DNA of 64,000 nt from Aliidiomarina sedimenti. GTDB taxonomy: Bacteria > Pseudomonadota > Gammaproteobacteria > Enterobacterales > Alteromonadaceae. The notes beneath the pieces were generated by a model that was given only the letters and a program-made list of their open reading frames with translations, was not told the DNA's origin and did not search any database. The translations under genes and the position numbers were made by a program. Location of the stretch: positions 310,001-374,000 of the forward strand of contig NZ_PIPN01000001.1 of the NCBI RefSeq assembly GCF_003986955.1. Reading direction: 5' to 3'. This document shows positions 46,797-56,525 of the stretch, piece by piece (within the stretch, counting starts at the first letter, position 1; each line of letters begins with the position of its first letter).

Positions 46797-48197
46797 TTAG
46801 AAATCAGCGCTTTTCGGCGCACGCGGGTAGGGGATAACATCGCGAATGTTGGTCATGCCGGTGACATAGGCAACTAGGCGCTCGAAACCAAGACCAAAAC
46901 CAGCGTGAGGTACCGTGCCATAGCGGCGTAAATCACGGTACCAGCTGTACTCTTCAAACGGCAAATCCATCGCGGCTAAGCGGTCGTCCAGTACATCCAG
47001 TCGCTCTTCACGGGCGCTGCCGCCGATGATCTCACCAATACCCGGCGCGAGTACGTCCATCGCGGCCACTGTTTTGCCGTCGTCGTTCTGACGCATATAG
47101 AAGGCTTTAATGTCACGTGGGTAGTTTTTCAGGATAATTGGTGCGCCAACGTGTTCTTCGGCAAGATACCGTTCGTGCTCGGATTGCAGATCGACACCCC
47201 ACTCGACAGGGTAGTTGAAGGTTTTGCCACAGTTTTTCAGGATCTCAATGGCATCGGTGTAATCCATATGGACAAACTCATTGTCGACCACATGCTGCAG
47301 GCGTGTAATGGCTTCCTTGTCGATACGCTGGGCAAAAAACGCCATATCGTCTGCACGCTCTTCAAGCACCGCTTTGAACACGTACTTGAGCATGTCTTCA
47401 GCTAGTCGGGCGATATCATTTAAATCGGCAAAGGCCACTTCCGGCTCGATCATCCAGAATTCAGCCAGGTGACGGCTGGTGTTAGAGTTCTCAGCGCGGA
47501 AGGTTGGACCGAAGGTGTATACCTTGGACAGTGCCGAGGCAAAGGCTTCGACATTGAGCTGACCTGATACGGTAAGAAAGGCTTCTTTACCGAAGAAATC
47601 TTCGCTGTAGTCAATCTCGCCTTTGTCAGTGCGTGGCAGGTTCATCATATCCAGCGTTGAAACGCGGAATAACTCACCGGCACCTTCAGCGTCACTGGTG
47701 GTTATAATCGGAGTGCTTATCCAGTAATAGCCCTGTTCATGAAAGAAGCGGTGAACCGCCTGCGCCAGGCAATGACGAACCCGGGTGACCGCGCCAGCGA
47801 CATTGGTGCGAGGGCGCAGGTGAGCGTATTCACGCAGGTATTCCATGCTATGGCGCTTGGGTGCCATCGGGTAGGTGTCGGGGTCTTCAACCCAGCCGTA
47901 CACATGCACGTTAGTAGCTTGCAGTTCAAAGTCCTGGCCCTGGCCTGCCGACTCTGCAATAGTGCCTTCAACAGCCACCGAACAGCCCGTGGTCAGTTTG
48001 AGCACATCGCTGCTGTAATTGTCGAGTTCGCTTGGGACGACCGCCTGAACGGCATCAAAGCACGAACCATCATGCAGATTAACAAAAGAAATGCCGGCCT
48101 TTGAGTCCCGTCGGGTGCGGACCCAGCCGCGCACGGTTACTGTGTCGCCGATGGCAAACTTGCCAGCGAGAACGTCCTTAACAGCAGCATATTGCAT
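46797..48197 (-). CDS. asnS: Asparagine-tRNA ligase
   Basis: A 466-residue class IIb aminoacyl-tRNA synthetase. An OB-fold anticodon-binding domain (about residues 15-100, [14 protein letters not shown]) is followed by the catalytic core with motif 2 ([20 protein letters not shown]) and motif 3 ([12 protein letters not shown]) intact. The length equals that of E. coli AsnRS. It is convergent with the arginine operon and divergent from a small membrane protein gene. Confidence 0.97.
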   Translation of the reverse strand: MQYAAVKDVLAGKFAIGDTVTVRGWVRTRRDSKAGISFVNLHDGSCFDAVQAVVPSELDNYSSDVLKLTTGCSVAVEGTIAESAGQGQDFELQATNVHVYGWVEDPDTYPMAPKRHSMEYLREYAHLRPRTNVAGAVTRVRHCLAQAVHRFFHEQGYYWISTPIITTSDAEGAGELFRVSTLDMMNLPRTDKGEIDYSEDFFGKEAFLTVSGQLNVEAFASALSKVYTFGPTFRAENSNTSRHLAEFWMIEPEVAFADLNDIARLAEDMLKYVFKAVLEERADDMAFFAQRIDKEAITRLQHVVDNEFVHMDYTDAIEILKNCGKTFNYPVEWGVDLQSEHERYLAEEHVGAPIILKNYPRDIKAFYMRQNDDGKTVAAMDVLAPGIGEIIGGSAREERLDVLDDRLAAMDLPFEEYSWYRDLRRYGTVPHAGFGLGFERLVAYVTGMTNIRDVIPYPRAPKSADF

Positions 48198-48463
48198 GAA
48201 TGATTCACTCCGGTTTATACATTCTGGATACGTTTAATTGGGCTGCTATGTTACCGCGCTTTGCGCTAGACTCAAGTAGGCAAGGGCCTAAAAGCATGGA
48301 AATTTAACAAAAAAGCGTCTCTTACTTCAGTTTACTGCTCAAAGCGCCGATAACCAGGCAAAGGTAAAGCATTGGAACCGGTTTTGGATGACACGGATTG
48401 CACGGCATGAATTGAAAAAATAACCAACGCGACATTAAATGGAATAGGTGGGATGGAACACTC

Positions 48464-48823
48464 ATGATGAAGCAACAATCACCTGCAAGGTTACGCAAGC
48501 TTAATAAAGTGCTTGGCACACTCAGCCTGGTCGGCTGGTCCTTCTTTATCGTTGCGCTTTATATGTACCATTACGCAGCGCCAAACCCGGACAATTTTTA
48601 CGACCAAATCCTCGATAGTTCAGTTAAGACCACCTGGAACGCCACTTATGCCGATATGTTTATGTTTTTTATGAGCGTCGGTGTGTTAGTCACCTTAGTG
48701 GCACTGACGCTCAATGTGTATCTTTACCGTATGCACCGTACCCATATCTGGATAAACCTTATCCTCCTGTTATTGGCTGGTTGCGGTATCCTGCTTTACT
48801 TTGTGCGTGCCATCTCCAGTTAA
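48464..48823 (+). CDS. Small three-helix membrane protein of unknown function
   Basis: A 119-residue protein I do not recognise. A short basic N-terminus (PARLRKLNK) precedes three predicted membrane segments, at about residues 17-39, 63-87 and 94-115. An external or internal loop of some 24 residues (NPDNFYDQILDSS region) lies between the first two. There are no catalytic motifs. The ATG lies after a GGGATGGA stretch that may serve as a weak ribosome site. It stands between asnS and bioA, convergent with bioA across a 22-bp gap, and is probably a single-gene unit with its promoter in the 266-bp region 48198-48463. Confidence 0.75.
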   Translation: MMKQQSPARLRKLNKVLGTLSLVGWSFFIVALYMYHYAAPNPDNFYDQILDSSVKTTWNATYADMFMFFMSVGVLVTLVALTLNVYLYRMHRTHIWINLILLLLAGCGILLYFVRAISS

Positions 48824-48845
48824 CAGAATCAGCTAACACAGACCG

Positions 48846-50144
48846 TTACCTGCTGAGTCGCTGGCACAGTGCAAGCATGGCGTCGGTTAACCGGCGCAGC
48901 TGATCCCGCTCAATAATGTAGGGAGGCATGATATACAGCAAGCGCCCGAAAGGCCGGATCCAGACCCCTTGCTCGACCAGCCACGCCTGGGTGGAGGCCA
49001 TCTCTAAAGGTTCCGCCAGTTCTATTACACCAATTGCTCCGAACACCCGAACCTCGTTTACCGCGGTTAACCCCTTACAGCGCGCCAGTTCATGCTCCAG
49101 TTGCTGCGAAATGGCGGCGACCTGGTGCTGCCAGTGGCCCTCTGCAATAATATCAAGGCTGGCACAGGCAACTGCACAGGCTAATGGATTGCCCATGAAG
49201 GTAGGGCCATGCATTAATGATCCGCCGCCAGGTCCCTGACCAATTTGCTCAGCCACATGCCGCTGGGCAACGGTCGCCGCCAGGGTCATATAACCGCCAG
49301 TAAGGGCTTTACCCACACACATAATGTCAGGCACTACATCGGCATGCTCACAGGCAAACAATTTGCCGGTGCGACCAAAACCGGTGGCGATCTCGTCGCA
49401 TATTAATAACACATCGTACTGGTCACATAGCTCGCGCACCCGTTTGAGATAAGTAGGGTGATAGAAACGCATACCGCCTGCGCCTTGCACCACCGGCTCG
49501 AGGATAATTGCAGCCAGACTGTTGTGATTGTTCTCCAGCAAGGTTCGTAAACTGTCAATATCGCTTTCGTCCCACACATCCTGCGGGCTCAGTGTCGGTG
49601 CATCGGCGAACAGGTGTTTCGCTAACACCCCCTGAAACAGGCCATGCATTCCATTCACCGGATCGCACACTGACATCGCCGCGAACGTATCGCCGTGATA
49701 GCCACCACGAACCGTCAGTAACATGTTTTTGTCACTGCGCTGGCGGCTGACCTGATACTGCAATGCCATCTTAATCGCTACTTCCACACTGACCGAGCCG
49801 GAGTCGGCCAGAAACACCGCATCCAGCGGGGTAGGGGTCATTGCAACCAGTCGGCGCGCCAGTTCAACCGCCGGTTTGTGGGTAATACCGCCGAACATGA
49901 CATGACTTAACTGAGTAGCCTGCTGTTGCAAAGCCTGATTGAGTTGCGGGTGGTTGTACCCATGAATAGCGGCCCACCAGGAGGACATGCCGTCGACCAG
50001 CTGACGGCCATCATCGAGGATCAGGGTTGCGCCACTGGCGCTGTTAACGGGGTAACAGGGTAGCGGGTTGGTCAGTGATGTGTAGGGATGCCATAGATGA
50101 GTCTGGTCAAACTGCAGATCATCATTTGTACAAATATCCACCAT
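48846..50144 (-). CDS. bioA: Adenosylmethionine-8-amino-7-oxononanoate aminotransferase
   Basis: A 432-residue class III PLP aminotransferase making 7,8-diaminopelargonate, with SAM as amino donor. HLWHPYTS at the N-terminus is typical of BioA. The [13 protein letters not shown] segment near residue 147, [11 protein letters not shown] near residue 247 and the PLP lysine in VGKALTGG near residue 276 follow. It is divergent from bioBFCD, and the BirA operator begins immediately upstream of its ATG, so its ribosome site lies inside the operator. Confidence 0.96.
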   Translation of the reverse strand: MVDICTNDDLQFDQTHLWHPYTSLTNPLPCYPVNSASGATLILDDGRQLVDGMSSWWAAIHGYNHPQLNQALQQQATQLSHVMFGGITHKPAVELARRLVAMTPTPLDAVFLADSGSVSVEVAIKMALQYQVSRQRSDKNMLLTVRGGYHGDTFAAMSVCDPVNGMHGLFQGVLAKHLFADAPTLSPQDVWDESDIDSLRTLLENNHNSLAAIILEPVVQGAGGMRFYHPTYLKRVRELCDQYDVLLICDEIATGFGRTGKLFACEHADVVPDIMCVGKALTGGYMTLAATVAQRHVAEQIGQGPGGGSLMHGPTFMGNPLACAVACASLDIIAEGHWQHQVAAISQQLEHELARCKGLTAVNEVRVFGAIGVIELAEPLEMASTQAWLVEQGVWIRPFGRLLYIMPPYIIERDQLRRLTDAMLALCQRLSR

Positions 50145-50178
50145 AAGTAAACCTGGCTAACTTCATTTGGTTGACAGT
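50145..50178. promoter_or_regulatory. BirA (biotin repressor) operator
   Basis: AAGTAAACC and GGTTGACAGT are inverted half-sites separated by 15 bp, matching the known TGTAAACC-N(14-16)-GGTTTACA pattern. The left half touches the bioA start codon. Confidence 0.85.
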
Positions 50179-50198
50179 GTAAAGCGGATGCCTAAGCT
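50171..50198 (+). promoter_or_regulatory. Probable bioB promoter overlapping the BirA operator
   Basis: A perfect TTGACA (50171-50176) lies within the right operator half. The -10 is weak: TAAGCT at 50193-50198, 16 bp downstream. BirA binding would cover the -35. Confidence 0.5.
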
Positions 50199-50280
50199 AG
50201 TCGAGTATTGCGTCGTGCAAAGGTGACTTAAACACCGGGCACGCCAACCAGTCAATCAACCCAACGATTAGAGTATTGCC

Positions 50281-51366
50281 GTGACTATACAAACTTTATC
50301 CGCCAGTGATTCATCAGCCAATCCACCGACTCGCCGCCGCTGGACGCGTGCTGACATCGATGCGCTATTCGCCAAGCCGTTTATGGACCTCGTGTTTGAA
50401 GCACAGCAGGTGCACCGTCAGCATTTCCGCGCCAACGAAGTACAGGTCAGCACCTTGCTGTCGATTAAAACCGGCGCCTGTCCGGAGGATTGCAAATACT
50501 GCCCGCAAAGCGCGCGCTATGATACCGGGCTGGAAAAAGAACGCCTGATGGAAGTTGAAAAGGTACTCGAAGCCGCCGAACGCGCTAAATCGATTGGCTC
50601 GACCCGATTCTGCATGGGCGCTGCATGGCGTAACCCGAAAGATCGCGACATGCCCTATATCATTAAAATGATCGAAGGCGTGCGCGATTTGGGTCTGGAA
50701 ACCTGCATGACTCTGGGCATGCTGTCACCGCCGCAGGCGATGGCGCTGAAAGAAGCAGGACTGGATTACTACAACCACAATCTGGATACCTCTGCGGAAT
50801 ACTACGATCAGATTATTACCACCCGAACTTTTGCGGACCGGCTGAATACCCTCGACAACGTGCGTCAGGCGGGGATGAAAGTCTGTTCCGGCGGCATTGT
50901 TGGGATGGGCGAAGAGGCGGCTGACCGCACTGGCCTGTTAATGGAGCTGGCGAACCTTGAGCAACCGCCGGAAAGCGTACCGATTAACATGCTGGTCAAA
51001 GTCGCAGGCACGCCAATGTCTAATGTGGAAGACCTCGACCCGTTTGAATTTATCCGCTGCATAGCGGTGGCGCGTATTCTCATGCCGCAATCTCATGTTC
51101 GTCTGTCGGCGGGCCGCGAGGAAATGAACGAACAAATGCAGGCGTTGTGCTTTATGGCCGGAGCGAACTCGATTTTCTACGGGGAAAAGCTACTGACCAC
51201 GTCGAATCCAGACGCAGAACGCGATCAGAAATTGTTCGAACGCCTTGGGATCACACCTGAAGCTCGTCAGGACTATTCCGATGAAGTTCATACCGCGGTG
51301 GCTGAAGAAGCGATTCAGGCAAGTCGGCAACCGGCGAGTAAGCCACTGTTTTATGATGCATCCTGA
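50281..51366 (+). CDS. bioB: Biotin synthase
   Basis: A 361-residue radical-SAM enzyme inserting sulfur into dethiobiotin. The radical-SAM cluster motif [11 protein letters not shown] is near residue 63, and the second 2Fe-2S cluster ligands lie further on, with the arginine in VRLSAGRE. The start is a GTG. It is the first gene of bioBFCD and would be controlled by BirA with bioA. Confidence 0.97.
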   Translation: MTIQTLSASDSSANPPTRRRWTRADIDALFAKPFMDLVFEAQQVHRQHFRANEVQVSTLLSIKTGACPEDCKYCPQSARYDTGLEKERLMEVEKVLEAAERAKSIGSTRFCMGAAWRNPKDRDMPYIIKMIEGVRDLGLETCMTLGMLSPPQAMALKEAGLDYYNHNLDTSAEYYDQIITTRTFADRLNTLDNVRQAGMKVCSGGIVGMGEEAADRTGLLMELANLEQPPESVPINMLVKVAGTPMSNVEDLDPFEFIRCIAVARILMPQSHVRLSAGREEMNEQMQALCFMAGANSIFYGEKLLTTSNPDAERDQKLFERLGITPEARQDYSDEVHTAVAEEAIQASRQPASKPLFYDAS

Positions 51367-51374
51367 GCGCCAGC

Positions 51375-52529
51375 ATGGACAGGTTTCGAACTAAGCTGCA
51401 AAGCAACAAACAACAGCGGCTGGCGGCTGGCCTTTGGCGCCAGCCGAATGTTGCCGACCCTGATCTGCTCAATTTTTGCAGCAATGACTATCTTTCACTG
51501 CGCTCACACCCGGCGGTGATTGAAGCCTATCAGCAAGGCCTTGCCCGGTATGGCACCGGATCCGGGGGCAGCCCGTTAGTCAGCGGCTATCAGCAACCGC
51601 ATTATGCGCTGGAACAGCGTCTGGCAGAATGGCTGGGGCGCGACGCTGTGGTATTACTGGGCAGCGGCTATGCAGCCAACCATGCAGTGGTATCGGTGCT
51701 GGCCGAGCACGATGTGAGCTTTCTATTTGATAAACGCAATCACGCTTCCATGTATGACGCCTGTACGGCGAGTCAGGCTGTGATGCAACGCTTCAACCAC
51801 AACGATATGGATAGCCTGTGTAAGCGGGCGTCACGCCAGTCCGGGGGGACCTGCGCGATTGCCAGTGAAGGCATCTTCAGTATGGATGGCGACGCAGTCC
51901 CATTAGCGAAATGTGTGCAGACCAAAGCCAGCCTGAGTAGTCAGCATCGCGAAGTACTGCTGTGGCTTGACGATGCCCATGGGCTTGGCGTAACAGGGCC
52001 GGGTGGGCGAGGTGTTGGTGGCATGACCACCGCCGATGAGGTGGAGATTATCAGTGCGACCTTCGGTAAAGCCTTTGCCATGAGCGGCGCCTTTGTCGCT
52101 GGTGATAAGGACTTTATCGAGGCTATCTGGCAGAGCGCACGGCATTATATCTATAGCACCGCATTCAGTGCGGCGCAGGCGATGGCCATCAGCAAAGTGC
52201 TCGATATTCTGCAGTCAGAGCCCGAGCACCTACAGCGTTTGCAGGCTAATATTGAGCACTTCAAACAGGGCCTGTTGCAGCGCGGCTGGCGCACGCCACA
52301 GAACAACCTCCTGCTCAACCATGCGATTCAGCCGGTGCTTTGTTACAGCAATCAACGCGCACTGGCGCTGAGCGAGGCGTTGCGCCAGCAAAACATTCTT
52401 TGCTCAGCTATTCGCCCGCCTACAGTTCCGCCAGGCCGGGCCTGTCTTCGTTTCACTCTGAATTCGGGTCATACCCGCGAACAGCTTGATCATGTTTTAG
52501 ATGCGCTCGGAGAATCTCCCCATGCTTAG
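51375..52529 (+). CDS. bioF: 8-amino-7-oxononanoate synthase
   Basis: A 384-residue alpha-oxoamine synthase joining pimeloyl-ACP and alanine. NDYLSLRSHP near residue 36 and the TGSGGSPLVSGY segment near residue 57 are typical, and the PLP lysine is in ATFGKAFAMSG near residue 233. The ATG is 8 bp after bioB. Its 3' end overlaps the start of bioC by 8 bp. Confidence 0.95.
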   Translation: MDRFRTKLQSNKQQRLAAGLWRQPNVADPDLLNFCSNDYLSLRSHPAVIEAYQQGLARYGTGSGGSPLVSGYQQPHYALEQRLAEWLGRDAVVLLGSGYAANHAVVSVLAEHDVSFLFDKRNHASMYDACTASQAVMQRFNHNDMDSLCKRASRQSGGTCAIASEGIFSMDGDAVPLAKCVQTKASLSSQHREVLLWLDDAHGLGVTGPGGRGVGGMTTADEVEIISATFGKAFAMSGAFVAGDKDFIEAIWQSARHYIYSTAFSAAQAMAISKVLDILQSEPEHLQRLQANIEHFKQGLLQRGWRTPQNNLLLNHAIQPVLCYSNQRALALSEALRQQNILCSAIRPPTVPPGRACLRFTLNSGHTREQLDHVLDALGESPHA

Positions 52530-53310
52530 TCAGGTAGCCATCGATAAGCAGCATATTCAACACAGCTTCGACCGCGCCAGCACAAGCTATCAGCGGTATA
52601 ACCAACTGCAACAGCAGGTGGCCAGCTCCATGCTAACCATGCTGGGTGCAACGAATTACCCCAGTCTGCTTGACGCGGGCTGTGGGCCGGGGATTAATTA
52701 CCCGGCCCTGGCAGGCCATTGTGGTGACTACATTGGCCTCGACCTGAGCCGAGCCATGGTTAACAAAGCGGTCGCCGTATTGAGTGCTGCGGAAGCTAAG
52801 ACTAACAGTACGCTCATTCAGGGTGATCTGGAAGCTATCGGATTAGCCACCAACAGCGTCGATGCGGTGTTTTCGAGTCTCGCCATTCAATGGGCGCACC
52901 AGCCTGCTGAGGCATTGGCTGAACTGGTTCGGGTCAGCAAACCGGGCAGTCCGATTCTGATAAGCACCGTGCTGGCAGACAGTTTACAGCCACTTAGCCA
53001 GTTACGGACGGCAATTGACGGTCAGCCCGGTGCTAACCCGCAATTGAGCCTGAGTGACTGGCGTTATTTGCTGACACAACAGCAGGGCCTGGCACGCTGG
53101 CGCTGTGTTGAAGAACAACTGACGGTATACAGTCCGGATCTGAAAACCCTGCTACTGGGCATTAAGGGCGTGGGGGCAACCGCACGCAACGGAGGGACTT
53201 TAAGCCCCGGTACCTGGCGACAATTAGCCGCCGATTACGAAGCGTATCGCAGCGTGGCAGGGTTGCCGCTGACCTATCAGATTGGCTTTATTGAGGCATA
53301 TAAAGAGTAA
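52522..53310 (+). CDS. bioC: Malonyl-ACP O-methyltransferase BioC
   Basis: A 262-residue SAM-dependent methyltransferase that masks malonyl-ACP to begin pimelate synthesis. The SAM loop LLDAGCGPGIN is near residue 49, and FDRASTSYQRYNQLQ near the start is a BioC signature. The ATG at 52522 follows GGAG at good spacing and is preferred over an ATG seven codons earlier inside bioF. No bioH gene is visible here, so the partner esterase must be elsewhere. Confidence 0.92.
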   Translation: MLSQVAIDKQHIQHSFDRASTSYQRYNQLQQQVASSMLTMLGATNYPSLLDAGCGPGINYPALAGHCGDYIGLDLSRAMVNKAVAVLSAAEAKTNSTLIQGDLEAIGLATNSVDAVFSSLAIQWAHQPAEALAELVRVSKPGSPILISTVLADSLQPLSQLRTAIDGQPGANPQLSLSDWRYLLTQQQGLARWRCVEEQLTVYSPDLKTLLLGIKGVGATARNGGTLSPGTWRQLAADYEAYRSVAGLPLTYQIGFIEAYKE

Positions 53311-53375
53311 ACAGAGTCGCTAAACGCGTTGCTAAACTGGCTTTTTGTTGTCTATTTTGGTGAGAAAAACTCATA

Positions 53376-54068
53376 ATGAAGAAACTTTTTATCACAGGCA
53401 CCGATACGGATTCGGGTAAGACGCTCATTTCATCCCTTATTTTAAAGGATCTGAAGAAGGAGCGCTTACTAACTATAGGCTTCAAGCCTATTGGTAGTGG
53501 CGGTCAACCCAACCCGGACGCAGAGCAGTTACGCCAACTCAGTACTATCGCGGTGCCCGCGCAGGCGGCAAACCCGTTTTGCTTCACACCGGCAATCGCC
53601 CCCCATATTGCAGCAGCCCAGGCAGGGGTGCAAATTGAACCGGCTGCACTCACGAGCCATTTGCACCAGCTTAGCCAGCATAACCCCGATCTGGTACTCA
53701 CCGAAGGCGCGGGCGGCTGGCTGTTACCGATCAATGACGATGACTATTTGAGTGATTGGGTAGTTAGCGAAACCATGGATGTCATCCTGGTAGTGGGGAT
53801 GAAACTAGGCTGCCTTAACCACGCCTTGCTGACCGCTAAAGCCATTGCCGCAGACGGTGGACGTTTAATAGGCTGGGTCGCGAATCAATGTACTCAGCAG
53901 CCGATGGATTATTTGCACGACAACCTGAGCTACCTGAAAGCACATATGCCAGCCCCTTGTCTGGCGTATGTGCCGTACCATAGCGATACTCAGCAGGCTG
54001 AATTTACTGAGGATGAACGCCGGGCAGTGCTTACAGCCATTGACTGCAATCCTGCTGTGGCTGAATAG
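53376..54068 (+). CDS. bioD: Dethiobiotin synthetase
   Basis: A 230-residue ATPase closing the ureido ring of dethiobiotin. The P-loop GTDTDSGKTLIS is at about residue 7, and the TEGAGGWLLP segment near residue 110 is conserved. It closes the bioBFCD operon after a 65-bp gap. Its last 38 bp overlap the 3' end of the opposing pepE gene. Confidence 0.94.
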   Translation: MKKLFITGTDTDSGKTLISSLILKDLKKERLLTIGFKPIGSGGQPNPDAEQLRQLSTIAVPAQAANPFCFTPAIAPHIAAAQAGVQIEPAALTSHLHQLSQHNPDLVLTEGAGGWLLPINDDDYLSDWVVSETMDVILVVGMKLGCLNHALLTAKAIAADGGRLIGWVANQCTQQPMDYLHDNLSYLKAHMPAPCLAYVPYHSDTQQAEFTEDERRAVLTAIDCNPAVAE

Positions 54069-54750
54069 GGCGTTTAACGCCTGCATGAAAGGAGTAGCCG
54101 GGTTTACTGCCAAGTAAACGCATGCGGCCATTGCTAACGTCCAGGGCCGTGCCTTCCTGAATGGCCAGCACCGGGGTATGACCGTCTAGCGCCATGAATT
54201 CAGCAAGTCGTTGATCGCGGGTTTCGCCGTGGAAGCCAACAGGCGTGAAATCGGAATAGTGCGGGTTAATCTGCACTGGCAGCAACGCAAGGGCCTTGAA
54301 CGACGGCGGTTGAACGATCGGCATGTCATTGGTCGTACGGATACTAAGGCCCGCCAGGTTCGACCCTGCACTCCAGCCAGCGTATGGCACGCCCTGATTA
54401 ACCCGGCGTCGTATCACATCGAGCAGACCGTAGCGGTACAGAGTATCGAGGAGTACGAAGGTGTTGCCGCCACCGATTGCAATCGCATCCGCCTGCTCAA
54501 GAGCGGCTTTAGGGTCGCTGTAACTTTCGATACCACGCAGATTGATCCCTGCCGGGCGCAAGGCTGTGGCGACTTTACTGGTGTAGGCCTGATGAGACAT
54601 GCCCACGCCGGCATAGGGAATAAAAAGCACTTCACGGTCCGCGAAGTGGTCTGCAAGCCAGCTGCGGGCGTGTTCAAGGTAGGGCGTGTTATCGGCTTTG
54701 GATGCGCTGATCAGTAACAGTCTGGCCAGTGGGGAGACAAATTTAGACAT
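54031..54750 (-). CDS. pepE: Dipeptidase E (alpha-aspartyl dipeptidase)
   Basis: A 239-residue S51-family peptidase cleaving Asp-X dipeptides. The nucleophile serine is in AGWSAGSNLAG near residue 125, preceded by the AIGGGNTF loop, with IRTTNDMPIVQPPSF and the INPHYSD histidine following. The ATG at 54748-54750 is chosen because GAGG precedes it at good spacing; the open frame extends 19 codons further. Its 3' end overlaps bioD tail-to-tail by 38 bp. Confidence 0.92.
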   Translation of the reverse strand: MSKFVSPLARLLLISASKADNTPYLEHARSWLADHFADREVLFIPYAGVGMSHQAYTSKVATALRPAGINLRGIESYSDPKAALEQADAIAIGGGNTFVLLDTLYRYGLLDVIRRRVNQGVPYAGWSAGSNLAGLSIRTTNDMPIVQPPSFKALALLPVQINPHYSDFTPVGFHGETRDQRLAEFMALDGHTPVLAIQEGTALDVSNGRMRLLGSKPGYSFHAGVKRPIQPQQDCSQWL

Positions 54751-54863
54751 GGAAATACCTCGTTGATGATGAGCTACTAGCTTAACGTCCCCAATTAAGC
54801 ATGGCAAAGACTTGATTTAGCAGACTTAAGCCGCATATTAACGGAAGTATATAGAGCCTGTTC

Positions 54864-54887
54864 GCCACTCTTTGCAGCAAAGAGGGC
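54864..54887 (+). promoter_or_regulatory. Hairpin in the htpX leader
   Basis: CTCTTTG and CAAAGAG pair across a three-base CAG loop, with GCC/GGC extending the stem past a one-base bulge. No T run follows, so it is a leader structure or protein-binding palindrome 25 bp before the ATG. No sigma32 or Cpx site was convincing. Confidence 0.5.
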
Positions 54888-54912
54888 AACCTGACTAAGA
54901 GGAACATCGAGC

Positions 54913-55797
54913 ATGAAACGTATCGCGTTGTTTTTAGCCACTAACCTGGCTGTTATCCTGGTGCTTAGTGTCGTACTAAACATCCTGATGACGGTATTCG
55001 GCGTGGAGTTTGGCAGTTATCAGGGGCTGCTTGTATTTGCAGCGGTATTTGGCTTCGGCGGTGCGTTCATCTCACTGTGGATGTCCAAATGGATGGCGAA
55101 GCGTTCAACCGGTGCTCAGGTTATTGAACGACCCCGTAATGAAACCGAGCGCTGGCTGGTTGAGACGGTCGCCGCACAGGCTCGCAAAGCCGGTATTAAA
55201 ATGCCCGAAGTTGCGGTGTATCAGTCGCCTGAGCCGAATGCTTTCGCCACCGGCGCGAGTAAAAACAATTCATTGGTGGCGGTGTCCAGTGGCCTGCTGC
55301 AAAGCATGAACAAAGACGAAGTTGAAGCGGTGCTGGCGCATGAAGTCAGTCACGTTGCCAATGGTGACATGGTCACTCTGACCCTGATCCAGGGGGTGGT
55401 AAATACCTTTGTTATTTTCCTTGCCCGGGTCGTGGCCGGTTTTATCAACAATGCGTTGCGCGGTAATCAACAGGGTGGTCAGCAGACCATAGGTGGTGGT
55501 TTTGCCTATTACGGTATTGTGATTGTACTGGAAATTCTGTTTGGTATTTTAGCCAGCATCATTGTGATGTACTTTTCCCGTCAGCGTGAATACCGTGCCG
55601 ACGCAGGCGCCGCAAACTTAGTCGGTGCGCATAAGATGATCAGCGCGCTGCAGCGCTTAGCTGGCGGCCGCGACTCACAGCTGAACAGCAGTATGGCGGC
55701 GTTCGGCATTAAGGGGAAACGCGCGAAGAGCGAGTTATTTCTGAGTCACCCACCGATTGAAAAGCGCATTGCCGCGTTACGGGGAGGAGGCCAATGA
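54913..55797 (+). CDS. htpX: Membrane zinc protease HtpX
   Basis: A 294-residue inner-membrane M48 protease. The zinc motif HEVSH is at residues 143-147. Two N-terminal helices (about 4-25 and 33-55) and hydrophobic stretches near 155-180 and 195-220 frame the active site. HtpX removes damaged membrane proteins together with FtsH, and in E. coli it is induced by envelope and heat stress. AAGAGGAA precedes the ATG. Its stop overlaps the next gene by 4 bp. Confidence 0.95.
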   Translation: MKRIALFLATNLAVILVLSVVLNILMTVFGVEFGSYQGLLVFAAVFGFGGAFISLWMSKWMAKRSTGAQVIERPRNETERWLVETVAAQARKAGIKMPEVAVYQSPEPNAFATGASKNNSLVAVSSGLLQSMNKDEVEAVLAHEVSHVANGDMVTLTLIQGVVNTFVIFLARVVAGFINNALRGNQQGGQQTIGGGFAYYGIVIVLEILFGILASIIVMYFSRQREYRADAGAANLVGAHKMISALQRLAGGRDSQLNSSMAAFGIKGKRAKSELFLSHPPIEKRIAALRGGGQ

Positions 55798-56432
55798 TTT
55801 TATCGACGGATTCGATGAGCCCGGAGCAGATCTACCATACGACGGTACAAACTCTACTACCAAGGCCGATTGCCTGGGTCTTAACCGAGCATGAAAGCGG
55901 CCACTATAACCTGGCGCCGTTCTCCTATTTTACCGCGATATCCAGCGACCCGGCGTTACTGATGTTCTCGGTCGGTGACAAAGCACCGGGCGAAGGGAAA
56001 GATACCAAGGTCAATATTGCCCGACTCCCGTACTTCACTGTGCACATTCCATCGTTTCGACACGCCGAAGCGGTGACAGAAACCTCGCGGACATTGCCAG
56101 CTGAGCAGTCAGAATTGCAGCGGATAGGGTTACAACTAACTGACTTTGAAGGTTTTTCGATGCCACGCCTGGCCGACTGCAGTGTCGCGTTTGGCTGCAG
56201 CCTGCATGACATACAACCGGTTAAAGGGGCTCCTCAGAGCATGGTGTTTGGTCGTGTTGAGCATATCTACATTGCGGACCAGTGTGCCCGCAATGAAGTA
56301 GTTACCAAAGCAGACGGCAGCAGTAGCCAGCGGTTGACTGTCGATGCCACGGCGATTGATCCCTTAGCGCGTTTAGGTGGTAATCAATATGGACGTCTCG
56401 GGGAAACCCTGAGCGTGCCACGCCCCAGATAA
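55794..56432 (+). CDS. Flavin reductase-like FMN-binding protein
   Basis: A 212-residue protein of the flavin reductase/flavoredoxin fold. [13 protein letters not shown] near residue 21 and the [23 protein letters not shown] stretch near residues 39-61 are the family's FMN-binding signature. No partner oxygenase is visible, so the substrate is unknown. Its ATG overlaps the htpX stop (ATGA), so it is translationally coupled to the protease. That link is not one I know from other organisms. A hairpin terminator follows. Confidence 0.85.
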   Translation: MILSTDSMSPEQIYHTTVQTLLPRPIAWVLTEHESGHYNLAPFSYFTAISSDPALLMFSVGDKAPGEGKDTKVNIARLPYFTVHIPSFRHAEAVTETSRTLPAEQSELQRIGLQLTDFEGFSMPRLADCSVAFGCSLHDIQPVKGAPQSMVFGRVEHIYIADQCARNEVVTKADGSSSQRLTVDATAIDPLARLGGNQYGRLGETLSVPRPR

Positions 56433-56443
56433 TACAAGCGGTT

Positions 56444-56468
56444 GCCTTGCTTTTGGCAAGGCTTCTTT
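56444..56468 (+). terminator. Probable terminator after the flavin reductase gene
   Basis: GCCTTGC and GCAAGGC form a 7-bp stem with a TTTTG loop, followed by TTCTTT. The tail is interrupted by one C, so it is of moderate strength. Confidence 0.6.
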
Positions 56469-56525
56469 ATACATTGGAAAACCATATAAAAGCACTCGTG
56501 CATGAACAACAGGTGGTAATGCAGT

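Noticed and set aside
54751-54912. A sigma32 heat-shock promoter for htpX
   Set aside because: CCCCAAT is present, but no CTTGAA-like -35 stands at the required distance.
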